Shown: positions 23,579 through 29,249 of the stretch, piece by piece
How the letters are laid out: each line of letters begins with the position of its first letter
Position numbering within the stretch: position 1 is the stretch's first letter
Source of the DNA: UMGS1484 sp045593325
GTDB lineage: Bacteria > Bacillota > Clostridia > Oscillospirales > Acutalibacteraceae
Assembly: GCA_045593325.1 (NCBI GenBank)
Contig: JAZNWL010000023.1
Location: 1-29,249 of the forward strand
Length of the DNA: 29,249 nt
Direction of reading: 5' to 3'
Translations under genes and position numbers: made by a program
Notes under the pieces: generated by a model
The model's database searches: none
What the model saw: the letters and a program-made list of their open reading frames with translations, nothing else
Told to the model about the DNA's origin: nothing

Positions 23579-23983
23579 ATGGTAAAAAAGAAGAGTAGTA
23601 ACAGCAGGGAAGGGTGGCAAACGGTTGTTGTGGGTTGGGTTGCAGGAATTATGACAGCATTGTTTCTGATGATGATCTCCGCGTGGTTCATGACGGTGAA
23701 AGATTGCAGTGAAACGCTTGTGTCGGTGTTGTCCTACACCATTATTCTTTTTTCTTGTCTGGTGGGTGGTTTTGTTTCCTCCCGTACAGCGGGTCGTCAA
23801 GGACTAAAGGTAGGTGCCATAATTGGTGGAACGGTGTTTGCAACAGTTCTGGTTTCAGGGGTGATAACCAACGGCTTTCAAGGTGACGTACAAATGCTGA
23901 TCAAAGGAGCTCTATCGGTTGTGTTTGGTGTTCTCGGTGGTATATTTGGTGTGAACACCAATGGGAAACGAAAAATGAAATAA
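23579..23983 (+). CDS. TIGR04086 family membrane protein (YrzE-like)
   Basis: This small protein of 134 residues has about four membrane segments and a basic end. Glycine-rich helices such as VVGWVAGIMTALFL and VLGGIFGVN are typical of the TIGR04086/YrzE family. Its function is unknown. In Bacillus the relative yrzE is also close to yajC and tgt, which supports the call. The ATG at 23579 is chosen over one at 23570 because the GGGGGA ribosome site ends 8 bases before it. It is the last gene before the long gap ahead of spoIIM. Confidence 0.8.
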   Translation: MVKKKSSNSREGWQTVVVGWVAGIMTALFLMMISAWFMTVKDCSETLVSVLSYTIILFSCLVGGFVSSRTAGRQGLKVGAIIGGTVFATVLVSGVITNGFQGDVQMLIKGALSVVFGVLGGIFGVNTNGKRKMK

Positions 23984-23992
23984 GTGATTTTC

Positions 23993-24025
23993 ATACACCT
24001 TCTTGTGGTTTAAAAGAAGGTGTAT
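23993..24025 (+). terminator. Hairpin after TIGR04086 gene, likely terminator
   Basis: ATACACCTTCTT (23993-24004) pairs perfectly with AAGAAGGTGTAT (24014-24025) around a 9-base loop, 10 bases after the stop codon. A good T-run is missing (ATCAATATT follows), so it may be a weak terminator or an RNA-stabilising hairpin. Confidence 0.5.
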
Positions 24026-24039
24026 ATCAATATTATGTG

Positions 24040-24099
24040 GTTTACAAAACACTGTTTACATAATTTCTGTGTACGTTTACATAAAACGGTTTACATAAT
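24040..24099 (+). repeat. Cluster of GTTTACATAAT-type direct repeats
   Basis: Copies are GTTTACAAAAC (24040-24050), GTTTACATAAT (24054-24064), GTTTACATAAA (24075-24085) and GTTTACATAAT (24089-24099). Start-to-start distances are 14, 21 and 14 bases. A further exact copy lies at 24249-24259. All are in the same direction, as in operator arrays or iterons. Confidence 0.8.
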
Positions 24100-24141
24100 A
24101 ATCGATTTTAAAAAAATATCGAATTATTTCTCAAAAATCCC

Positions 24142-24170
24142 TTGAAATATATGGGGAAATAGGGTATATT
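24142..24170 (+). promoter_or_regulatory. SigA-like promoter inside the spoIIM upstream region
   Basis: TTGAAA (24142-24147) and TATATT (24165-24170) are 17 bases apart. It starts 43 bases after the main repeat cluster and would give a leader of over 200 bases before spoIIM, or a small RNA. Confidence 0.5.
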
Positions 24171-24248
24171 ATTATTTGCTGACTGAAAATCATTTTGATT
24201 TTAGGTTGTCATATTTCTAAACAAACAATACGTTTCCGCTGCAATGTT

Positions 24249-24259
24249 GTTTACATAAT
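24249..24259 (+). repeat. Isolated copy of GTTTACATAAT
   Basis: An exact copy of the 11-base word, 150 bases after the main cluster and downstream of the SigA-like promoter. It lies inside the ATGTTGT...ACAACAT inverted pair (24244-24279). Confidence 0.7.
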
Positions 24260-24327
24260 GTTTTGCGTTTTAACAACATATACGCATAACACGGTCGTTA
24301 TGTTGTAGTTTTGTCAATATCTTGTGT

Positions 24328-24356
24328 GCATATCTTTTACTGTTGTCGCATATCTT
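24328..24356 (+). promoter_or_regulatory. SigE-like sporulation promoter for spoIIM
   Basis: GCATATC (24328-24334) resembles the SigE -35 and CATATCTT (24349-24356) its -10, with 16 bases between ATA and CATA. The two elements come from a direct repeat GCATATCTTTT (24328-24338 and 24348-24358). spoIIM is SigE-controlled in Bacillus. The spoIIM start is about 38 bases further on. Confidence 0.5.
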
Positions 24357-24394
24357 TTTTGTGGACAAACACAGAAAGGATGTGGTACACGTTG

Positions 24395-25018
24395 ATGAAA
24401 CGGTTATCCATGACTGTTACCAGAAAGTTAACGGAATACATTTTACGAAACGGACTGTTGGTATCATTCTTTGTTTTGTTTTCTGTTGGCTTGGTGCTTG
24501 GTTCTGTTACCTACCGGACACTCCGCGAAACCCCAACCCAGTTACCTTATGTTTTTGAGCAGTTCATCAGTGGACGGGAAAATGCATCTTTACTTATCTT
24601 GGTATGCCGTTCCTTGTTTTCTGCTTTTCTTCCTTTGCTCTTAAGTTACTGCTTCGGGTTGTTTATGTATGGTTACATTCCTTGTTTCCTTTTGGTGTTT
24701 ATTCGAGGAATGGGTTATGGAATGGTCAGCGGATATATCTATACCGCCTATGAATTAAAGGGAGTGGCCTTTGTATTGTTGGTAATACTTCCCGCTGCTT
24801 TTATTCATTCTTTGCTGTTATTCATTGGTGCCAGAGAAGCCTTTCGCTTTTCGGTTTTACTTTCAAAGAATTATTTTCGGGACCTAACGGTTATGAATCC
24901 TTGTAATCGTTTGAAGCGGTACCATTATCAATATTTAATTTTGTCCGGCTTTACGGTAGTTGCCGCTTTGATGGATGGTTTGTTATCCCGTGTGTTTATG
25001 GACGTTTTTGGGTTTTAA
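24395..25018 (+). CDS. spoIIM: Stage II sporulation protein M
   Basis: SpoIIM is the multi-pass membrane protein of the SpoIIDMP complex, which remodels septal peptidoglycan so the mother cell can engulf the forespore. The 207-residue protein has about five hydrophobic segments and the family pattern: an N-terminal helix with LVLGSVTY, a central LLLSYCFGLFMYGYIPCFLLVFIRG-type segment with conserved glycines, and an ILPAAFIHSLLLFIGA segment. The start is uncertain. The ATG at 24395 gives the usual length (Bacillus about 214). A TTG at 24392 and ATGs at 24380 or 24311 are in frame, but their ribosome sites are too close or absent. It lies next to xerD, a pairing also seen in Bacillus. Confidence 0.88.
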   Translation: MKRLSMTVTRKLTEYILRNGLLVSFFVLFSVGLVLGSVTYRTLRETPTQLPYVFEQFISGRENASLLILVCRSLFSAFLPLLLSYCFGLFMYGYIPCFLLVFIRGMGYGMVSGYIYTAYELKGVAFVLLVILPAAFIHSLLLFIGAREAFRFSVLLSKNYFRDLTVMNPCNRLKRYHYQYLILSGFTVVAALMDGLLSRVFMDVFGF

Positions 25019-25037
25019 TGAGGAGAAGAAGTGTAAA

Positions 25038-25928
25038 ATGAAGGAAATCAGAAAACAATTTGAAGAATATTTAATAGAGACTCGTAAGTCTTCCAATAAC
25101 ACGCGCCAATCTTATTTAAGAGATTTGGAGCAGTATTTCACTTATTTACATAACAAAAATATCAAAGTGTTTTCGGTTTCCAAAGAACAAATTCAAAAAT
25201 TTGTTCAATCCTTGGAAGCGGCGGGACTTTCTGAATCCACTGTTACCAGAATGCTTTCTACTCTTCGTTGTTTTTACCGTTTTTGCTTGTTGAACAATAA
25301 GGTAAAGGAAAACCCTGCCATGGGAATTCAGGCAGTAAAAACCCAAAAGAAACTACCCGAAGTGCTTACTGCCAATGAAATCGAACTTTTGTTGATGCAA
25401 CCTGACGTTTCCGATTTAAAAGGCTGTCGCGACAAGGCTATGCTGGAACTTTTGTATGCAACGGGAATTCGTGTTAGTGAATTGATTGATCTGAACGTTG
25501 AGGACGTTAATCTTCAACTGAGCATTTTATATTGCCGTGCAGGGAAAAACGAACGGGTAATTCCCATTTATGATGAAGCTCGCGATGTGGTTGCCGATTA
25601 TTTAAAACGGGTCAGAAACGCCGTTATTTTGGATTATAATGAAACGGCATTGTTTACCAATATGAATGGATCCCGTATGACCCGACAAGGATTCTGGAAA
25701 ATTGTTAAAGCATATACCAAATCTGCCAATATCGACAAAGATATCACCCCTCATACATTGCGTCACTCCTTTGCTACCCATTTGTTGGAAAACGGTGCGC
25801 AGTTGAAGGATATTAAAGAAATGTTGGGTCATGCTGACATTTCTTCCACGCAAGTGTATGCCAAGATGGTAAAAGAACGGTACAAGAACGTTTATGCTAG
25901 TTATCACCCCAAAGCCCGTCGTGCTTAA
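25038..25928 (+). CDS. xerD: Site-specific tyrosine recombinase XerD
   Basis: XerD, normally with XerC, resolves chromosome dimers at dif near the division septum, activated by FtsK-type translocases. The 296-residue protein has the SAM-like N-terminal core-binding domain (1-85) and a full catalytic set: R145 (ATGIRVSEL), K170, H239 and R242 (HTLRHSFATH), H265 (LGHAD) and Y274 (TQVYAK). Length and position after spoIIM fit XerD and do not suggest a phage integrase. There are no att-like repeats flanking it. The ATG at 25038 has AGGAG upstream, 19 bases after spoIIM. Confidence 0.95.
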   Translation: MKEIRKQFEEYLIETRKSSNNTRQSYLRDLEQYFTYLHNKNIKVFSVSKEQIQKFVQSLEAAGLSESTVTRMLSTLRCFYRFCLLNNKVKENPAMGIQAVKTQKKLPEVLTANEIELLLMQPDVSDLKGCRDKAMLELLYATGIRVSELIDLNVEDVNLQLSILYCRAGKNERVIPIYDEARDVVADYLKRVRNAVILDYNETALFTNMNGSRMTRQGFWKIVKAYTKSANIDKDITPHTLRHSFATHLLENGAQLKDIKEMLGHADISSTQVYAKMVKERYKNVYASYHPKARRA

Positions 25929-25948
25929 AATTACGGAGGAAGTCAAAA

Positions 25949-26944
25949 ATGTCTCTTTTTAATAATTACAATAAACCCGGTCCCGGTGTGTTAAAAAACG
26001 CCGGATACGAACCCAATCGTTTTACGTTATATTTTCAGTTATTAGGCAGAAAGTTCTGGAACTTGTGCATTTTAAACCTTGTGTTTGTTTTGTTTACGGC
26101 GCCTTATATTGCTTTGTCCATTCTTTTGTATAATCTTTTGGGCAAGTTTGAATTTATTGCTGTATTGGGATTTCAATTCCATTTCTTATTCAGTTTATTG
26201 CCTTTTGCCTTTATTGGTCCCGTTTTGGGCGCAGTTTTTAAGGTTGCCCGTGATTTCGCCAGGGAAGAACCTACATTTATTTTCTCAGATTTCATGTCGA
26301 CTTTGAAAAAAAATATCGGAAAACCTATTGCTTTGTCTTGTATTAGTTATCTCTTCTTTGTTTGCCTAACCTTTGCCTTGCCTTTCTATTATTTGCAACC
26401 CGGCATCAGCGTGTACGTGTTCTTTCCTTTGTGCCTGTTTGCTACCTTTATTCTGGTTACGGTTCAGCATTATATTTACACCATGTCGGTTTGTTTTGAG
26501 TTGTCCTTGAAAGATATCTTAAAAAATGCGGTAATTCTCACCTTTGTTTCCATTGGCAGCAGTATTTTAACTCTGCTGTTCCTGTTATTCTTTATCGCCT
26601 TGATCATCACCCTGTTAATGTTTGCTTTCCAATATCCCATCATTTTCGGGTTCCTGGCGATTCTGTTGGTTTGCTTTCTCTTTGGGTTCTATTATTTTAC
26701 CATCAGTTTTATTACCCATCCTGTTTTACAAAAATACATCGTGGAGCCCTACTATAAAGCAAATCCCCAAGAGACTTCCGCCGCTGTTAAAAATACGTCT
26801 TTATTGAAGAATGACGACCTAGCCGAACCCAAAGAGGTGCCTGAATACGTCTACCATAACGGGCGTATGGTTCATCGTTCGGTATTCGAAAGTGAGTCAT
26901 TGTTTGATGACAACCGAAAAATTGGACCCGATCACAAGGAATGA
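25949..26944 (+). CDS. DUF624-like (YesL-like) membrane protein
   Basis: This 331-residue membrane protein has about six hydrophobic segments, an N-terminal stretch LLGRKFWNLCILNLVFVLF typical of DUF624/YesL relatives, and a soluble C-terminal tail of about 70 residues (from about 260). The tail has an unusual VYHNGRMVHRSVFES segment. DUF624 proteins are often near carbohydrate transport genes, but here it follows xerD by 20 bases with GGAGGAAG as ribosome site. The family call is moderate and function is unknown. It is the last gene of the spoIIM-xerD unit and ends 9 bases before a terminator. Confidence 0.7.
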   Translation: MSLFNNYNKPGPGVLKNAGYEPNRFTLYFQLLGRKFWNLCILNLVFVLFTAPYIALSILLYNLLGKFEFIAVLGFQFHFLFSLLPFAFIGPVLGAVFKVARDFAREEPTFIFSDFMSTLKKNIGKPIALSCISYLFFVCLTFALPFYYLQPGISVYVFFPLCLFATFILVTVQHYIYTMSVCFELSLKDILKNAVILTFVSIGSSILTLLFLLFFIALIITLLMFAFQYPIIFGFLAILLVCFLFGFYYFTISFITHPVLQKYIVEPYYKANPQETSAAVKNTSLLKNDDLAEPKEVPEYVYHNGRMVHRSVFESESLFDDNRKIGPDHKE

Positions 26945-26953
26945 TACAACAAT

Positions 26954-26985
26954 AAAACCCTCTTGGAAAAATCCAAGAGGGTTTT
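26954..26985. terminator. Bidirectional terminator between DUF624-like gene and apgM
   Basis: A perfect 14-bp stem (26954-26967 with 26972-26985) with an AAAA loop has four Ts at the 3' side on both strands. Outer bases CAACAATA and TATTGTTG extend the symmetry beyond the stem. It serves the two convergent units. Confidence 0.9.
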
Positions 26986-26991
26986 GCTATG

Positions 26992-28200
26992 TTATTGTTG
27001 AATCATCCGATCAATCAAAGTGTGGGCTTTTTCAATGAGAATGCCACTTGCTTTGGCGGTCTTTTCGTTAAATTCTTTGGGACCATCAACCCATTGGTTA
27101 CTGCGATACAAAAGATAGGGCACAGGATCGGAGCAATGGGTCATAATAGAAAGGGGAGTAGGATGATCAGGCATAATCAACAACGTAAAATCATCCAATT
27201 CTTTGACCTGTTCCAAAAGGGGAATTAAAATCTTTTGGTCGATAATTTCTAAAGACTTTACTTTGTTCTCCATTTCACCCCGATGTCCACATTCATCAGG
27301 GGCTTCCACGTGAATATACACATAGTCCTGCCCTTGTTTAAGGGCATCTATGGCAGCTTTTGCTTTACCGTCAAAGTTGGTGTCAATATAACCGGTGGCA
27401 CCTTCAACGTCAATCACTTGCATGTCAGAGCAACGGGCAATCCCTTTTAAAAGGTCTACAGCAGAAATAACGGTGCCTTTCAACCCGGTTTTTTGGGTGA
27501 AATTGGAGAGTTGAGGTTTAGACCCCTGACCCCAAAGCCAGATATGGGTGGCAGGGCGTTTCCCCTCCTGAATCCGTTTTAAATTAACAGGATGGTCTTG
27601 TAAAACGGCATTGCTGGCTTTCATCATAGCCAATAAAGGTTGAGCAACTTCGGAAGTGTTCAAATACTCACCGATCACCTTGCCGGAAATGTCATGGGGA
27701 GGGGTAAGGGTGCCAATATTTACCGTACCGTCTTTCCACACCAGGCAATGCCGGTAACTTACACCGGGATAAAAAGAGAAAACTTCGGTTCCTAAAGCCT
27801 TTTGTACAGCAAGAATCAATTCCTTTGCTTCGGCAGTGGAAATATCACCGGCACAATAGTCAACCATAGTTTTGTCATGAAATTCGGGTTCATCACTTAA
27901 TGTTACCAGATTACAACGCATGGCAACGTCGTTCACCCCTAAATCAATGCCCATGTTAGCAGCTTCCAGGGGAGAACGCCCGGTGTAATAACAGGCAGGG
28001 TCATACCCAATGACCGATAAATTGGCAACGTCGCTGCCCGGGGACATTCCATCAGGTACAGTTTTTGCCAAACCCACCTCAGAGTGGGGAACGATACTGT
28101 CCATCCCAGGCGTTTTCGCATATTCCAAGGGGGTTTTGTTACCTAAGGCTTCAACAGGATAATCTGCCATACCGTCGCATAATAACACAATATATTTCAT
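26992..28200 (-). CDS. apgM: Archaeal-type cofactor-independent phosphoglycerate mutase or homoserine kinase-like relative
   Basis: This 402-residue member of the alkaline phosphatase superfamily matches the ApgM family. It has the metal ligand D9 (VLLCDGMADYP) and probable catalytic S56 in SPGSDVANLSVIGYDP, then RSPLEAANMGI and a late HVEAPDECGHRGE and MPDHPTPL metal-binding pair. Such proteins interconvert 3- and 2-phosphoglycerate. A close subgroup of similar length (TIGR02535) has been proposed to act as homoserine kinase; sequence alone does not separate these here. GAGGTG precedes the ATG at 28200. It lies 21 bases after the AraC-family gene with no terminator between, so they may be cotranscribed. 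Confidence 0.85.
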   Translation of the reverse strand: MKYIVLLCDGMADYPVEALGNKTPLEYAKTPGMDSIVPHSEVGLAKTVPDGMSPGSDVANLSVIGYDPACYYTGRSPLEAANMGIDLGVNDVAMRCNLVTLSDEPEFHDKTMVDYCAGDISTAEAKELILAVQKALGTEVFSFYPGVSYRHCLVWKDGTVNIGTLTPPHDISGKVIGEYLNTSEVAQPLLAMMKASNAVLQDHPVNLKRIQEGKRPATHIWLWGQGSKPQLSNFTQKTGLKGTVISAVDLLKGIARCSDMQVIDVEGATGYIDTNFDGKAKAAIDALKQGQDYVYIHVEAPDECGHRGEMENKVKSLEIIDQKILIPLLEQVKELDDFTLLIMPDHPTPLSIMTHCSDPVPYLLYRSNQWVDGPKEFNEKTAKASGILIEKAHTLIDRMIQQ

Positions 28201-28221
28201 ATTACATTCACCTCAGTATAA

Positions 28222-29103
28222 TTATGGTTTATTATGGTGTTGTTTTTTGTATTGAAAGGGCGTAACCCCTGTTCGCTTTTTGAAAAATTGAATGAAATGA
28301 GAATAATCACTAAAACCGGAAGCGTAGCAGGCGTCCGATATGTTTTCTCCGTAGGACAATAAACGCTTTGCCCGTTCCAAACGAATGTTCAGCAAATATT
28401 CATAAGGGGAAACACCCAAATGCTTTTTGAAAAGGGACGAGAGATAGGATTTACTGATATTCATGTGACTGGCAATGGTATCCAAGGTGATGCCATTGGA
28501 GAAGTTGGAATTGATGTAATTGATGGTATCTCGTACGATCAAAGGAGTTTTATCGGATTTCTGGAGTTTATAGGGATGTAAATAGCCATCATTGATGATT
28601 TGAAGAATTTCAATTAAATTCTTATACAAATGAAGATCCTGCTGGAACTGATTTGCTCCTTCAAATCGATCAATTTCAAACAATATGTCAATCAATTCTT
28701 CCCGTTTGTCCTTTGGCAACTGGATACAGTTGGAATGGTAATTGTTTCGTTCATAAAAGAAGTTCAACAAGTTTTCGTGGGTATTGTTAATGAAATTGAA
28801 ATGTTCAGGCAAAAAGAAAATAACAAAACGTTCCCAAACTGTATTTTTTTCAATGGTATTAAAATGCACTTCATCTTTATTGTAAATAAGGATATCACCA
28901 TAACTTAAACGGTGAATACGGTCCCCCACAAAAAAGGTGCAATCCCCTTGGAGATGAACGTAAATTTCAGCGCGAGTCGGGTGCATAAAGCGAACTGAAA
29001 CTTTGTTTTCGTTCATATCCTTAGAATATCGAAAAGAGATCAGAGGAATTTTTTCAGAAATCTGTGTATTGAACATTCGTTTTTCTCTTCTGATTTTTTC
29101 CAT
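28222..29103 (-). CDS. AraC-family transcriptional regulator
   Basis: This 293-residue protein has an N-terminal cupin-like sensing domain (about 20-150, with HLQGDCTFFVGDRIHRLSYG) and a C-terminal double helix-turn-helix (about 190-288). Clear motifs are LDTIASHMNISKSYLSSLFKK and DACYASGFSDYSHFIQFFKK, followed by GVTPFQYK. The pattern is typical of Firmicute sugar-responsive regulators, but the ligand is not evident. The ATG at 29103 is chosen because GGAGGGG lies just before it; in-frame ATGs upstream lack a site. Neither the flanking mutase nor anything else here identifies its targets. They may lie beyond the right edge. Confidence 0.92.
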   Translation of the reverse strand: MEKIRREKRMFNTQISEKIPLISFRYSKDMNENKVSVRFMHPTRAEIYVHLQGDCTFFVGDRIHRLSYGDILIYNKDEVHFNTIEKNTVWERFVIFFLPEHFNFINNTHENLLNFFYERNNYHSNCIQLPKDKREELIDILFEIDRFEGANQFQQDLHLYKNLIEILQIINDGYLHPYKLQKSDKTPLIVRDTINYINSNFSNGITLDTIASHMNISKSYLSSLFKKHLGVSPYEYLLNIRLERAKRLLSYGENISDACYASGFSDYSHFIQFFKKRTGVTPFQYKKQHHNKP

Positions 29104-29131
29104 TTTGACCCCTCCAATCACATTTTTATTT

Positions 29132-29160
29132 ATTATACTATGTTTTTCCATTTGTTGCAA
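29132..29160 (-). promoter_or_regulatory. SigA-like promoter for the AraC-family gene
   Basis: On the minus strand, TTGCAA (29160-29155) and TATAAT (29137-29132) are 17 bases apart, about 30 bases before the start codon. Upstream, two short palindromes, TTCATGAA (29199-29206) and TTCATATGAA (29218-29227), could be operator elements. Confidence 0.7.
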
Positions 29161-29249
29161 TAGGATTTTTATGTTATTTGGTATTTTAATTGTTATCTTT
29201 CATGAACGAACTGTAAATTCATATGAAAAAAACTTTAAATTCCCCATGA

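Larger units (their letters stand above)
23984..24394. other. 411-base gene-free region with dense regulatory-type structure
   Basis: No convincing gene is present. In order it holds a 12-bp hairpin after TIGR04086, a cluster of GTTTACATAAT-type repeats, a SigA-like promoter at 24142-24170, a small perfect hairpin (AAAATCA/TGATTTT, 24186-24202), another GTTTACATAAT, words ATGTTGT/ACAACAT/ATGTTGT that can pair alternately (24244-24306), and a SigE-like promoter. Parts are listed separately. Confidence 0.7.

Noticed and set aside
24040..24259. CRISPR array
   Set aside because: The repeats are only 11 bases, spacing is as small as 3 bases between copies, and no cas gene is near.
25038..25928. 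Phage or mobile-element integrase
   Set aside because: Length, catalytic layout and the position beside spoIIM fit chromosomal XerD; no att repeats or phage genes are seen.

Overview
The window looks like chromosomal DNA of a spore-forming Clostridia-class Firmicute. The evidence is AT-leaning sequence, strong GGAGG-type ribosome binding sites, SigA-like promoters with 17-base spacers, and sporulation genes (dipicolinate synthase spoVFA/spoVFB, spoIIM, an FtsK/SpoIIIE translocase). Possessing SpoVF argues against Clostridium sensu stricto, many of which make dipicolinate another way. The family cannot be fixed from sequence alone. I support 29 protein genes, one tRNA, and a set of promoters, terminators and repeats. 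I see no mobile element, prophage, CRISPR array or rRNA.

Left part (1-8402, all minus strand). A lipoprotein of unknown function leads into a glycogen branching enzyme that runs off the left edge. Next are spoVFB and spoVFA (dipicolinate for the spore core), then tRNA-Gly(TCC) with its own promoter and terminator. An operon yfmF-yfmH-lgt-folD follows (paired M16 proteins, lipoprotein diacylglyceryl transferase, one-carbon metabolism).

Centre (8495-18073, plus strand). A divergent promoter region starts a long, tightly packed operon: tepA-uppP-ftsK-ygiQ-MBL-ispD-ispF-DUF3343-cysteine desulfurase. Several joints overlap by 1-8 bases. It combines a ClpP-like protease, cell-wall lipid recycling, DNA translocation, a radical SAM protein, two MEP isoprenoid steps and a sulfur/selenium pair. 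It ends at a bidirectional terminator facing the convergent asd-dapA-dapB operon (18080-20854, minus), which makes dihydrodipicolinate and tetrahydrodipicolinate for lysine, cell wall and dipicolinate.

Right part (20877-29249). queA-tgt-yajC-TIGR04086 (queuosine tRNA modification and Sec accessory protein) run rightward. A 411-base gene-free region follows, then spoIIM-xerD-DUF624-like. This spacer is the most unusual stretch: it has several near-identical copies of GTTTACATAAT, a SigA-like promoter, nested inverted repeats and a SigE-like promoter just before spoIIM. The right edge holds an AraC-family regulator and an archaeal-type phosphoglycerate mutase (or homoserine kinase-like relative) on the minus strand.

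Most genes are ordinary housekeeping or sporulation genes. I did not find a clear new multi-gene system. The candidates most worth checking are non-coding: the GTTTACATAAT array before spoIIM, a hairpin covering the ribosome binding site of the DUF3343 gene, and an operator-like inverted repeat between the yfmF and tepA promoters.
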